Shown piece after piece: positions 29,545 through 38,635 of a DNA stretch of 64,000 nt; within the stretch, counting starts at the first letter, position 1; every line of letters begins with the position of its first letter. The notes under the pieces were generated by a model, which saw only the letters and a list, made by a program, of their open reading frames with translations, had not been told where the DNA came from and searched no databases. This DNA is from Stutzerimonas xanthomarina DSM 18231 (GTDB lineage: Bacteria > Pseudomonadota > Gammaproteobacteria > Pseudomonadales > Pseudomonadaceae). The stretch is from the NCBI RefSeq assembly GCF_900129835.1, contig NZ_FQXA01000003.1:1-64000 (forward strand), written 5' to 3'. A program made the translations under genes and the position numbers.

Positions 29545-30222
29545 ATGAGCGAACTGCTACTGATAGACGACGACCAGGAGCTCTGCGAGCTACTGGTCAG
29601 CTGGCTGGCCCAGGAAGGCTTTGTCGCCCGTGCCTGCCATGACGGTCAGAGCGCCCGCGCTGCGTTGGCCGAACACCAACCCGCAGCAGTCGTGCTCGAC
29701 GTAATGCTGCCTGACGGCAGTGGATTGGACCTGTTGAAGCAACTGCGCAGCGAGCATCCCGACCTGCCGGTATTGATGCTTTCTGGCCGCGGCGAGCCAC
29801 TCGACCGTATTCTCGGGCTGGAGCTGGGTGCGGACGATTATCTTGCCAAACCCTGTGATCCACGCGAACTGACCGCTCGCCTGAAGGCCGTTCTGCGCCG
29901 CAGCCAGCCGGCCAGCGCACCGACACAGTTGGAGTTAGGCGATCTCTGGTACAGCCCCGCGCGTGGCGTGGCCAGCGTTGGCAATCATGAGGTCACGCTT
30001 ACCCTTTCCGAAGGACGCATCCTCGAAGCACTCCTCAGCCAGCCAGGCGAACCGCTGGAAAAACAGGCATTGGCGCAACTGGCCCTGGGCCGCAAGCTCA
30101 CTCTCTACGACCGCAGCCTGGACATGCACGTCAGCAACCTGCGCCGCAAGCTCGGCCCCCATCCAGACGGCCGCCAGCGCATCGTCGCCTTGCGCAGCCG
30201 TGGCTACCTTTACGCATCCTGA
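29545..30222 (+). CDS. cpxR: CpxR-type response regulator
   Basis: 225 aa. Receiver with DDD at residues 8-10, phospho-acceptor Asp52 in VLDVMLPDGSG and a lysine in AKPCDPREL, then an OmpR-type winged helix (about 130-220, ending ALRSRGYLYA). Grouped with a Spy/CpxP-like gene and a CpxA-like kinase, so envelope stress is the likely signal. The last codons contain the first of three CCTTTAC repeats. Confidence 0.88.
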   Translation: MSELLLIDDDQELCELLVSWLAQEGFVARACHDGQSARAALAEHQPAAVVLDVMLPDGSGLDLLKQLRSEHPDLPVLMLSGRGEPLDRILGLELGADDYLAKPCDPRELTARLKAVLRRSQPASAPTQLELGDLWYSPARGVASVGNHEVTLTLSEGRILEALLSQPGEPLEKQALAQLALGRKLTLYDRSLDMHVSNLRRKLGPHPDGRQRIVALRSRGYLYAS

Positions 30223-30244
30223 CCGGCCTTTACCCAGCCTTTAC
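30209..30244. promoter_or_regulatory. CpxR-box-like repeats upstream of the Spy-like gene
   Basis: TTTAC occurs at 30209, 30229 and 30240, each within CCTTTAC; on the minus strand the last two read GTAAA-N6-GTAAA, like the E. coli CpxR box (GTAAA, about five bases, GTAAA). The starts are 20 and 11 bases apart, close to whole helical turns. They lie between cpxR and the Spy-like gene. Confidence 0.6.
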
Positions 30245-30364
30245 CCAGCCCTGACCGCCCTTGACCTTGCGCGCCCTAGACTGAGCTCATCCGGTCAGAA
30301 GCCAACTGAGGCGCCCTCGACAGGCGCCCGACCGGTGACCGGTTTCGATCTCAAGGAGAAACTC

Positions 30365-30772
30365 ATGATGCGCAAAACGCTAATCACAGTACTGTTCGCC
30401 GCCACCCTGCCCACCATTGCCATGGCCATGCCAGACGATGGCCAGCGCCATCATGGTGGTAAGCACTCGCCCTTCGAGCAGCTCGACCTGACCAAGGAGC
30501 AACGGAACGAGATGCGCCAACTGATGGGTGAGCAGATGAAAAGTCATCGCGAGATCACTCAGCAGTACCTGGGCAAGCTGCCCGAAGCCGAACGCAAAGC
30601 CATGCAGGAAGAGCTGAAAGCCAGCCAGGAAAAAACTCAAAAGCAGATACGTGATCTACTCAAGCCTGAACAGCAGAAGAAGTTCGACGAGCTACACAAG
30701 AAGATGGCAGCCAAGCGTGCCGACCGCGCTGAGTTCCAGCAGTGGAAAGCCGAACGCGATCAGAACAACTGA
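30365..30772 (+). CDS. Periplasmic Spy/CpxP-family chaperone-like protein
   Basis: 135 aa with a signal peptide ending near residue 20 (IAMAMP). The mature protein is helical and highly charged, with two LTxxQ-type motifs, LDLTKEQRNEM and LLKPEQQKKF, that define the Spy/CpxP fold. Such proteins hold unfolded periplasmic proteins and, as CpxP, restrain CpxA. AAGGAG precedes the ATG. It sits between regulator and kinase genes, as in other Pseudomonas. Confidence 0.88.
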   Translation: MMRKTLITVLFAATLPTIAMAMPDDGQRHHGGKHSPFEQLDLTKEQRNEMRQLMGEQMKSHREITQQYLGKLPEAERKAMQEELKASQEKTQKQIRDLLKPEQQKKFDELHKKMAAKRADRAEFQQWKAERDQNN

Positions 30773-30847
30773 TCCACACACCCAGCAAACCCGCCCGGCA
30801 CGCCCCTGGCCTGGAGCGTACCGGGTTTTCCTTGGAGTATCTGACCG

Positions 30848-32197
30848 GTGCGATCACTGTTCTGGCGCATCCTCGCCACCTTTTGGCTAGCCATTGCGCT
30901 GGTAGCAGGCTTGGCCATGCTACTTGGTCATGCGCTCAACCAGGACACATGGATTCTCAACCGTCACCCTGGCGTCAGCGGCCTGGCGGAAGTATGGACC
31001 AAGGTTTATGAGCGCCAGGGGCCAATCACTGCACAGTTTCTTCTCGAGCGGCACCGCAACCGCTACGGGGTCGATGTTCAGGTTCTGGCTGAGAACGGCC
31101 AACCGATTATTCGCGGCACTTTCCCGGCTCGCGCCGCTGCTTTCGAAGCACGTCAGGAACACCGTGACGGTCGCCTACCCTGGCGACGGCTGACCACCGA
31201 CTACACCAGCCCCGAGACCGGTAATACCTACCTGTTCATCTATCGCATCCCCAATCAAGAGTTGCAGGCCTGGCACCGAGGCAGCCTGTTCTGGCCACTG
31301 AGCGCGCTGGCCATCGCCTTAATAGTCCTGACTGGATTCAGCCTGTTACTGACCCTTTCCATTACCCGTCCGCTCGATCGACTTCGCGGCGCTGTTCACG
31401 ACCTTGGCCAAACCACCTACCAGCAAAATTCACTGGCGCGCCTCGCAACGCGACGCGACGAACTGGGCGTGCTTGCCAAGGATTTCAACCGCATGGGCGC
31501 TCGGCTGCAAAGCCTGATCGGCAGCCAGCGACAACTGCTGCGTGACGTTTCTCACGAGCTGCGTTCGCCGCTGGCACGCCTGCGCATAGCATTGGCACTG
31601 GCGGAGCGGGCCACGCCGGCCGAACGTGAGGTCATCTGGCCTCGGCTGGCCAAGGAGTGTGATCGTCTGGAAGCCCTGATTAGCGAGATTCTAGAGCTCG
31701 CGAGGCTGGACGCCGACCCAGGGGCGCCGAACCCCATCAACTTGCGCTCGATATTCGAGCAGCTTGAGGAGAATGCTCGCATCGTCTCGCCCAATCAGCG
31801 CATCGACAGCTACGTCGAAACCGAAGCCCAACTGCAAGGCTGGCCGGACATGCTCGAGCGCGCGCTGGACAACCTGTTACGCAACGCGCTGCGCTTCAAC
31901 CCTGAAGGCGCGCCGATAGAGCTGCGAGCCAGCAGCGACACGCAGCACCTGCTGCTGAGCATCCGCGACCAAGGGCCTGGAGTCGACGAGGCCCATCTCG
32001 CGCAACTGAGCGAACCCTTCTTCCGCGCACCGGGACAAACCACCGCTGGACACGGCTTAGGGCTGGCGATTGCCCGCCGAGCCGCCGAACGGCATAACGG
32101 CGAGCTTCTGCTGGGCAATCACCCGGACGGCGGTTTCATCGCCACATTGAAGCTGCCACTGAACCCAGCTATCGAGAATCTGCAATACGCGGAGTGA
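30848..32197 (+). CDS. cpxA: CpxA-type sensor histidine kinase
   Basis: 449 aa. TM1 is at about residues 6-28, then a periplasmic domain of about 120 residues, TM2 at about 155-177, HAMP, the phospho-histidine in LRDVSHELRSPLARLR, N-box ALDNLLRNALRFN and G-box RDQGPGV. It starts at GTG 30848. Partner of the response regulator 0.6 kb upstream. It ends 1 base before the convergent nitroreductase stop. Confidence 0.88.
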   Translation: MRSLFWRILATFWLAIALVAGLAMLLGHALNQDTWILNRHPGVSGLAEVWTKVYERQGPITAQFLLERHRNRYGVDVQVLAENGQPIIRGTFPARAAAFEARQEHRDGRLPWRRLTTDYTSPETGNTYLFIYRIPNQELQAWHRGSLFWPLSALAIALIVLTGFSLLLTLSITRPLDRLRGAVHDLGQTTYQQNSLARLATRRDELGVLAKDFNRMGARLQSLIGSQRQLLRDVSHELRSPLARLRIALALAERATPAEREVIWPRLAKECDRLEALISEILELARLDADPGAPNPINLRSIFEQLEENARIVSPNQRIDSYVETEAQLQGWPDMLERALDNLLRNALRFNPEGAPIELRASSDTQHLLLSIRDQGPGVDEAHLAQLSEPFFRAPGQTTAGHGLGLAIARRAAERHNGELLLGNHPDGGFIATLKLPLNPAIENLQYAE

Positions 32198-32198
32198 C

Positions 32199-32765
32199 CT
32201 AGCGTGCGCCGGTCCACTCACTCACAAAATGCTGCGGTTCTACGTCCGGCGGGGTCCGCAGAGTCCCCTCCGGGGAGCCGGTGTAGATGAACCCCAGGAT
32301 CTGCTCATCACCGGTCAATCCCAGCGCTTTGGCCAGATACGGGTCGTAAGCGAAATCACCTGTACGCCAGACGGCGCCAAGACCTTGCGCATGCGCAGCC
32401 AGCAACAAGCCGTGTGCAGCACATGACACAGCCAGCACCTGCTCGGAAGCAGGCACCTTCGGGTGCGGCTGCACATGCGCAATGACCACCACCAGCAGCG
32501 GCGCGCGCAACGGCATCTTGCGGGCTTTCAGCAAGGCATCATCGCTCGCCTCAGGCAAGCGCACACGCAGCGACTCAGCCATCAACTTGCCCAACTGCTC
32601 GCGGGCTTCGCCCTGAATGGTCAGGAACCGCCAAGGACGCAGCTGGCCGTGGTCCGGCGCGCGCAAGGCAGCACGAAACATCACGTCCAGCTGAGCCGAC
32701 GTTGGCGCAGGATCGGTAAGCCGCGTGACAGACACGCGCTTGAGCAACAGGTCGAGAGCTTCCAT
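32199..32765 (-). CDS. Nitroreductase-family oxidoreductase (YdjA-like)
   Basis: 188 aa, small FMN-dependent nitroreductase. The FMN-contact residues in RVSVTRL and RAPDHGQLRPWRF are at the N-terminus, and AHGLLLAAHAQGLGAVWRTG is in the centre. The size and the N-terminal KRVSVTRLTDPAP match the short YdjA group. The physiological substrate is unknown. GGAGGTAG precedes the ATG. Confidence 0.88.
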   Translation of the reverse strand: MEALDLLLKRVSVTRLTDPAPTSAQLDVMFRAALRAPDHGQLRPWRFLTIQGEAREQLGKLMAESLRVRLPEASDDALLKARKMPLRAPLLVVVIAHVQPHPKVPASEQVLAVSCAAHGLLLAAHAQGLGAVWRTGDFAYDPYLAKALGLTGDEQILGFIYTGSPEGTLRTPPDVEPQHFVSEWTGAR

Positions 32766-32859
32766 CCGACTACCTCCGAAAACGAATCGGACATTCTAGA
32801 GCCCCGAGCCGTTCGTTTGGCAGTGGTAGCGTGGCAATCGCCACGCTGGCTGGTTCGTC

Positions 32860-33231
32860 TTACGCCACTCGATCAGGCGAAAGCTGCGGCTCCAGTGGCG
32901 GCATCAGCGGCGGCAACCCATGGGCGGCCCGAGCCGTGTCGCAATGCGCATTGTGCTGACCATCTACCCAAGAGGCCTCGAATTCGCGGCAGGTACTCGA
33001 ACGTTGCTCATACAGGGTGCAGCGCACGCCACATCCCACGTCGCCCATCAAGCCTACACAACGCGCCGGCTTGGCTTCCGTCCCGAGCATGGCGACGTGA
33101 AACGGACTGACCTGCACGGTTGCGCTGTCGGGAACTGCACCACCGGATGAGGCGCATTCGCCCCAAAAGAAAGACACACGAAAATACGCGCAGCAGGCGC
33201 CGCACGTGAGGCAGGGATTGTCGATGGACAT
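32860..33231 (-). CDS. YkgJ-family cysteine-cluster protein
   Basis: 123 aa. The N-terminal CLTCGACCAYFRV and central CVGLMGDVGCGVRCTLYEQRSSTCREF give the YkgJ zinc/iron-cluster pattern (eight or so cysteines). Binding of a metal is inferred from the family; the role is unknown. I use the ATG at 33231 (MSIDNPCLTCG); a nine-codon longer form is possible. Confidence 0.82.
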   Translation of the reverse strand: MSIDNPCLTCGACCAYFRVSFFWGECASSGGAVPDSATVQVSPFHVAMLGTEAKPARCVGLMGDVGCGVRCTLYEQRSSTCREFEASWVDGQHNAHCDTARAAHGLPPLMPPLEPQLSPDRVA

Positions 33232-33420
33232 GGGAGCTGAACACTCAGAAACCGGCAAAGGGCCGGCACCGGGCGGCTATTCTATTCATCGCAGCGAACT
33301 TGGGAAGAGGCCTACAGGGCGCCCGGTAAAAGATTTTTCTGCACGCCGATCGCCGGTTTACTGCCGCAGCGACAGGGGTAGAATGGCGACCTCAATTTTC
33401 GAGCCGAGCAGCAAACACAC

Positions 33421-34872
33421 ATGGCCTTGCCGACCCTGCGCATCATCGGTTTCATTCTCGGCATTTTTCTGATCACACTCGCAGTCAGCATGGTCATTCC
33501 GATGATCACGCTGTTCGCCTTTGATCGCACCGACGATCTGCAAGCGTTTCTCTGGGCCAGCCTGATCACCTTCGGCTGCGGTTTTGCACTGGTTGCCCCC
33601 GGCCGCCCAGCCAATACAAATCTGCGTCCGCGCGACATGTATTTCCTGACTACCGTCAGTTGGGTGATCGTGTGCTGCTTCGCCGCCCTGCCGCTCATGC
33701 TCATTCAACACATCAGCTATACCGATGCGTTCTTCGAAACCATGTCCGGTATCACCACTACCGGTGCGACCGTGCTCTCGGGACTCGACAGTGCGTCACC
33801 GGGCCTGCTTATTTGGCGATCACTGCTGCATTGGCTTGGCGGCATTGGATTCATCGGCATGGCCGTGGCCATTCTGCCGCTGCTACGCGTTGGTGGTATG
33901 CGGCTGTTCCAGACCGAATCCTCCGATTGGTCAGAAAAAGTCATGCCGCGTTCGCACATGGCCGGCAAGTACCTGATCGTTATCTACCTTGCGTTTACGC
34001 TGGCAGCCTTCGTTGCATTCTGGCTGGCAGGAATGAGCGGGTTCGATGCGATCAACCATGCGATGTCCACCGTCGCAACCGGCGGCTATTCGACCTCCGA
34101 CGCGTCGCTTGGCAAATTCGGTCCAGCCACGCACTGGGTCGCAATCGTCTTCATGATTTTGGGCAGTTTGCCGTTCACCCTGTACGTGGCCACCGCTCGT
34201 GGCGACCGTCGGGCGCTGTTTGGGGATCAGCAGGTTCGTGGGTTTCTGGTAATGCTCGCCGGAACGAGCCTGTTATTCAGTCTGTGGTATTGGTTCAAAC
34301 ACGATGACAATCTTCTCGACTCGCTGCGGATCGTGACATTCAGCGTTGTATCGGTCATCACGACCACCGGTTATGCGGTGAGTGACTACACCCAATGGGG
34401 TGGGTTCGCAGTCATGGTGTTCTTCTATCTCACATTCCTCGGCGGTTGCTCGGGGTCAACCTCCGGCGGCCTGAAGATGTTTCGTTTTCAGGTCGCTTAC
34501 ACCCTGCTGCGCTCGAACCTGAAGCAACTAGTCCACCCACGCGCAGTGATCCGCCAGCAGTACAACGGGCATAACCTCGACGAGGAAATTGTTCGTTCGA
34601 TTCTGACCTTTTCTTTCTTTATCACCATGACGATCGGCGTACTTGCGCTATGCCTGGCGCTGCTTGGCCTGGATCCGATCACCGCGCTTACTGGCGCGGC
34701 TTCAGCGGTGTGTAACGTGGGTCCCGGCCTCGGACCGATCATCGGTCCGGCCGGCAATTTTTCCACCTTGCCGGATTCCGCAAAATGGCTGCTGTCGTTC
34801 GGCATGTTGCTGGGCCGGCTGGAAATCATCACCGTGCTGGTAATGCTGACCCCTTCATTCTGGCGCCACTGA
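33421..34872 (+). CDS. trkH: Trk potassium uptake membrane subunit
   Basis: 483-aa inner-membrane K+ translocating subunit of the Trk/Ktr/HKT superfamily. Four selectivity-filter loops are visible: SGITTTGATVL, STVATGGYSTSD, SVITTTGYAVSD and SAVCNVGPGLGP. It works with the cytoplasmic NAD-binding subunit TrkA, which is not in the window. It ends 5 bases before a convergent deaminase gene. Confidence 0.93.
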   Translation: MALPTLRIIGFILGIFLITLAVSMVIPMITLFAFDRTDDLQAFLWASLITFGCGFALVAPGRPANTNLRPRDMYFLTTVSWVIVCCFAALPLMLIQHISYTDAFFETMSGITTTGATVLSGLDSASPGLLIWRSLLHWLGGIGFIGMAVAILPLLRVGGMRLFQTESSDWSEKVMPRSHMAGKYLIVIYLAFTLAAFVAFWLAGMSGFDAINHAMSTVATGGYSTSDASLGKFGPATHWVAIVFMILGSLPFTLYVATARGDRRALFGDQQVRGFLVMLAGTSLLFSLWYWFKHDDNLLDSLRIVTFSVVSVITTTGYAVSDYTQWGGFAVMVFFYLTFLGGCSGSTSGGLKMFRFQVAYTLLRSNLKQLVHPRAVIRQQYNGHNLDEEIVRSILTFSFFITMTIGVLALCLALLGLDPITALTGAASAVCNVGPGLGPIIGPAGNFSTLPDSAKWLLSFGMLLGRLEIITVLVMLTPSFWRH

Positions 34873-34877
34873 CCGGA

Positions 34878-35318
34878 TCAGGTTTCGCCGATGTCCTCGT
34901 TCCACAGTTCGGGGCTTTCGGCGATAAAGCCGCGCATCATCTCAACACAGCGTGCCTCCTGCAGCACTTCGACCTCAACACCGCGGCCACGTAGGAGCAG
35001 CTCCTCGCCCATGAAGGTCCGATTCTCACCGATCACGACCTTGGGTATGCCGTACAGCAGGATCGCCCCGCTGCACATGGGACAGGGCGACAGCGTAGTA
35101 TAGAGGATCGACTCGGCGTAGACGCTGGCCGGTTGCCGACCAGCGTTTTCGAAGGCGTCCATCTCCCCGTGCAGCACCGCGCTGCCCTGCTGAACGCGCC
35201 GGTTGTGGCCGCGGCCAATGATTCGACCCCGGTGGACGATTACCGACCCGATCGGAATGCCACCCTCGGCGAGTCCCTTCTCCGCTTCCTCGATCGCTGC
35301 CTGCATGAATTCGTTCAT
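34878..35318 (-). CDS. Cytosine deaminase-like nucleoside deaminase (fungal FCY1 type)
   Basis: 146 aa, the small CDA-fold zinc deaminase. Zinc and proton shuttle are in LHGEMDAFENAGR (HxE) and TTLSPCPMCSGAILLYGIP (PCxxC). The GRGHNRR and C-terminal PELWNEDIGE stretches resemble yeast cytosine deaminase closely from memory, more than they do TadA or guanine deaminase. Cytosine to uracil is therefore the best guess. AGGAG precedes the ATG. Confidence 0.8.
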   Translation of the reverse strand: MNEFMQAAIEEAEKGLAEGGIPIGSVIVHRGRIIGRGHNRRVQQGSAVLHGEMDAFENAGRQPASVYAESILYTTLSPCPMCSGAILLYGIPKVVIGENRTFMGEELLLRGRGVEVEVLQEARCVEMMRGFIAESPELWNEDIGET

Positions 35319-35365
35319 TCACTGCGCTCCTTCGGTCTTGTTAGCCAGATAGTAATGGTTCGTCA

Positions 35366-36295
35366 TCAGGCGGCTTCGGAGCGGCGCTTGAACAGCCGCT
35401 TGCCCAGCTCGACGCATGCAAACACCAGACCGCCGGCCAATATACCGAAGGCGGCGTCCAGCAGCGTCGGCAACAGCCCGGCCAGAACCGAGCCGATGTA
35501 CGGCAGCGCAACCGTGTGCTCTGCGCTGTTCTCGATGAAGTGGTGAATGGCCTTGAAGCCGTGGGTCAGGATGCCGCCGCCGACCATGAACATCGCGGCC
35601 GTGCCAATCACCGACAAAGATTTCATCAACCAGGGCGCAACCGTGAGAATGCCGCGGCCTATCGATTGCGCCACAGAACTGGTGCGTTTGCTAAGCGCCA
35701 GGCCGGCGTCGTCGAGTTTGACGATGCCGGCAACCAAACCGTAGACGCCAATGGTCATGATGATTGCGATACCTGCGAGCACGGCAATCTGCTCGACGAA
35801 GCTCGCAGCAGCGACCGTACCCAGCGTGATGGCGATGATCTCGGCGGACAGGATGAAATCGGTGCGTACCGCGCCGCTGATCTTGTCGCGCTCGAACGCC
35901 ACCATGTCGACGTTCTCATCGGCTAACGCCTGCATTTGCTGCGCATGATGGTCCTGATCGCGGTGCAGGAACCGGTGCGCCAGCTTCTCAAACCCTTCGA
36001 AACAGAGAAATGCGCCGCCCAACATCAGCAGCGGCGTGACGGCCCAGGGAATGAACGCGCTGATCAGCAGCGCAGCGGGCACCAAAATCAGCTTGTTGCG
36101 CATGGACCCCTTGGCCACGGCCCAGACCACAGGCAGCTCGCGGTCCGCATTGACGCCGGTAACCTGCTGAGCATTGAGTGCAAGATCGTCTCCGAGCACG
36201 CCGGCGGTTTTCTTCGCTGCGACCTTGGTCATCAGGGAAACGTCGTCCAGAATCGAAGCGATATCGTCGATCAGGGCAAGAAGGCTACTGGCCAA
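35366..36295 (-). CDS. DUF808 (YedI-type) membrane protein
   Basis: 309-aa integral membrane protein. [38 protein letters not shown] and [15 protein letters not shown] are the DUF808 hallmarks. The start is a TTG at 36295 with AAGGAT upstream, the only start giving the conserved family N-terminus. Function unknown; possibly transport. Confidence 0.85.
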   Translation of the reverse strand: MASSLLALIDDIASILDDVSLMTKVAAKKTAGVLGDDLALNAQQVTGVNADRELPVVWAVAKGSMRNKLILVPAALLISAFIPWAVTPLLMLGGAFLCFEGFEKLAHRFLHRDQDHHAQQMQALADENVDMVAFERDKISGAVRTDFILSAEIIAITLGTVAAASFVEQIAVLAGIAIIMTIGVYGLVAGIVKLDDAGLALSKRTSSVAQSIGRGILTVAPWLMKSLSVIGTAAMFMVGGGILTHGFKAIHHFIENSAEHTVALPYIGSVLAGLLPTLLDAAFGILAGGLVFACVELGKRLFKRRSEAA

Positions 36296-36582
36296 TGCGG
36301 GTCATCCTTTGGGTATCGGCAAGAAAACGGCGCAGGTGCGCCACGCTCATATATGTGCAAGCTAAGGCTATGACAGGAAAGCACAAGTTCCGCGTGCTCC
36401 ATTTCATCGCTGTGCGCGGTGTTTACGGTTGTCATTGCTTACCAGCGCTTGAAGCCGCGGAAAACAAAGTTACCCAGTCAGGCAAAGGTCAGCAGATAGG
36501 GTACTAAACTGGCACGCGAAGTCAGTAGCCTGGCGCGCCAAAGGTTATAGACTGCAACGACAACAATGACAGGAGGTGCGGC

Positions 36583-36900
36583 ATGAGCACGCAAACCGCC
36601 GAACGTTTTACCCGCTTTGCCGATTTCTATCCGTTCTACCTGGCCGAGCACAGCAACCCAACCTGCAGACGTTTGCATTACATCGGCAGCTCGTTGGTCC
36701 TGGCAATTCTGGCCTACGCCTTGATCAGCCAGCAGTGGCTATGGTTGCTGGCGATGCCATTGGCGGGCTACGGGTTTGCCTGGATCGGCCATTTCATTTT
36801 CGAGAAGAACCGTCCCGCGACATTTCAGTACCCGGTCTACAGCTTTCTCGGCGACTGGGTGATGCTGAAAGACATGCTCACCGGAAAGATCCGATTCTAA
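36583..36900 (+). CDS. DUF962 (Mpo1-like) small membrane protein
   Basis: 105 aa with about two to three TM segments. FYPFYLAEHSNPTCRRLHYIGSSL and AWIGHFIFEKNRPATFQYPVYSFLGDWVML contain the conserved histidines of the DUF962/Mpo1 family. In yeast the relative is a 2-hydroxy fatty acid dioxygenase; bacterial activity is untested as far as I know. CAGGAGGT gives a strong ribosome site. Confidence 0.87.
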   Translation: MSTQTAERFTRFADFYPFYLAEHSNPTCRRLHYIGSSLVLAILAYALISQQWLWLLAMPLAGYGFAWIGHFIFEKNRPATFQYPVYSFLGDWVMLKDMLTGKIRF

Positions 36901-37069
36901 GCTGGTCGCTCAGCCGGTGCCGCGCCGCACCGGCTGTCGGTCACGGAATGGATCGGCGGTTTGGCGCAGTGTTGGCGACTTGGTTATGATCACCCGCCAG
37001 CGCTGGTCGATGCGCTGCAGCCTCCTACGGCGCGTTCCAGAGCGTCGGCATCTTTCAGGGATAGCAATC

Positions 37070-38458
37070 ATGTCAACCGTGAGCGGTGAACGACGTAACG
37101 GACTCGCGACTCGTCCACTGCGCGAGTATTACGCCCGAGTCTTCGCCTATCTGATCTGTGCCGCCACGCTCGCTGCCGGTGTCTATACCCAGCAGTTTTC
37201 GCTCGATCTCTTGTGGATGGTGCCTTATACGCTCCTGTATCCGCACTTCGCCTATCACCTGAGCTACCGCTTCAAGCGGGAACACCCTGAGGCAACCTCC
37301 CAGACCCTGCTGTGTCTGGACGCCCTGAACGCGGGTGCGGGCATCGTGCTGCTCGGATGCAGCCTCGTGCCAAGCCTGATGTTTCTGCTGACACTGAGTT
37401 TCAGCGCGCTGGTGGTCGGCAGCCTGCGTCATTTGTTGATGACGTTGTTGATGGCCTGCATCGGCGTTGGGCTGACCAGTCTGCTGGTGCCCTTGCGCTT
37501 CGCGGGTGCCAGCTCGGTTCTGGTATCCGCCGTCAGCATTCTGCTCACCACGCTGTACGTGTGCGTAACGGCTTACTACGTGCATCAACAAGGCATCCGC
37601 CTCGCGCAGGCACGCAGCGAACTCGAAGCCCAACAGGCGAAAGCTGCACGATTGGCGCGCAATCTCGCCAAATACCTGTCTCCACAAGTGTGGGAGTCGA
37701 TCTTCTCCGGCAAGCGCACTGTTCGGCTGGAAACCCAGCGCAAGAAACTCACGGTGTTCTTTTCGGATATCAAAGGCTTCACCGAGCTGTCCGAAGAACT
37801 TGAAGCCGAAGCACTGACCGACCTGCTCAACACCTACCTCAACGAGATGTCGAAGATCACCCTCAAGTACGGCGGCACCATCGACAAGTTCGTGGGAGAT
37901 TGCGTAATGGTGTTTTTCGGCGACCCCACCAGCCAGGGCGCCAAGAAGGATGCTGTGGCAGCGGTTTCGATGGCGATTGCCATGCGCAAGCACATGAAAG
38001 TCCTTCGCCAGCAGTGGCGCGGCCAGGGCATTACCAAGCCGATGGAAATCCGCATGGGTATCAACACCGGCTACTGCACGGTCGGCAACTTCGGCGCCGA
38101 CACTCGAATGGACTACACCATCATCGGTCGCGAAGTGAATCTGGCGAGCCGACTGGAAAGCTCCGCCGAGGCAGGGGAAATTCTCATTTCCCATGAAACC
38201 TATTCGCTGGTCAAAGATGTGATCATGTGCCGCGACAAAGGCCAGATCACCGTCAAGGGTTTCACCCGTCCGGTGCAGATCTACCAGGTGGTGGACTTCC
38301 GTCGCGACCTGGGCGCCACCAACAGCTTCGTCGAGCACGAATTGCCCGGCTTCTCGATGTACCTCGACACCAACGGGGTGCAAAACTTCGACAAGGAGCG
38401 CGTCATTCAGGCGCTCAACCAGGCCGCCGACAAACTTCGCGACAAAGTCATCATGTAG
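37070..38458 (+). CDS. cyaB: Class III adenylate cyclase with MASE2 membrane sensor
   Basis: 462 aa. An N-terminal MASE2 domain with about six TM segments (residues 20-180), a short helical linker, then a class III cyclase domain (about 225-420). The metal-binding aspartates are in FFSDIKGFTELS and FVGDCVMVFFGD, and substrate and transition-state residues in RMDYTIIGREVNLASRL. In Pseudomonas CyaB supplies most of the cAMP for the Vfr virulence regulator. The ATG at 37070 gives the family start MSTVSGERRNGLATRPLREYY. Confidence 0.92.
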   Translation: MSTVSGERRNGLATRPLREYYARVFAYLICAATLAAGVYTQQFSLDLLWMVPYTLLYPHFAYHLSYRFKREHPEATSQTLLCLDALNAGAGIVLLGCSLVPSLMFLLTLSFSALVVGSLRHLLMTLLMACIGVGLTSLLVPLRFAGASSVLVSAVSILLTTLYVCVTAYYVHQQGIRLAQARSELEAQQAKAARLARNLAKYLSPQVWESIFSGKRTVRLETQRKKLTVFFSDIKGFTELSEELEAEALTDLLNTYLNEMSKITLKYGGTIDKFVGDCVMVFFGDPTSQGAKKDAVAAVSMAIAMRKHMKVLRQQWRGQGITKPMEIRMGINTGYCTVGNFGADTRMDYTIIGREVNLASRLESSAEAGEILISHETYSLVKDVIMCRDKGQITVKGFTRPVQIYQVVDFRRDLGATNSFVEHELPGFSMYLDTNGVQNFDKERVIQALNQAADKLRDKVIM

Positions 38459-38635
38459 CACCGCCTGGCCCGGCTCGGGTCACATGGTCATTCCGCATCG
38501 ATACCTGCCGGCGCTCCGCATGCAGTCGAGGTTTACTATGCCGCCCATTCTTTCCCTGCGTCATTACAACCACAACCAGATCATCCACCGCCTTCCGCAC
38601 AACTTCCGCCAACCTGCTCCGCTGGAAGCCAGGCC

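Noticed and set aside
37073-38461. 462-codon ORF on the minus strand opposite cyaB
   Set aside because: Mirror frame of cyaB; rich in His/Gln/Val with no domain, no ribosome site evidence. GC-rich shadow.
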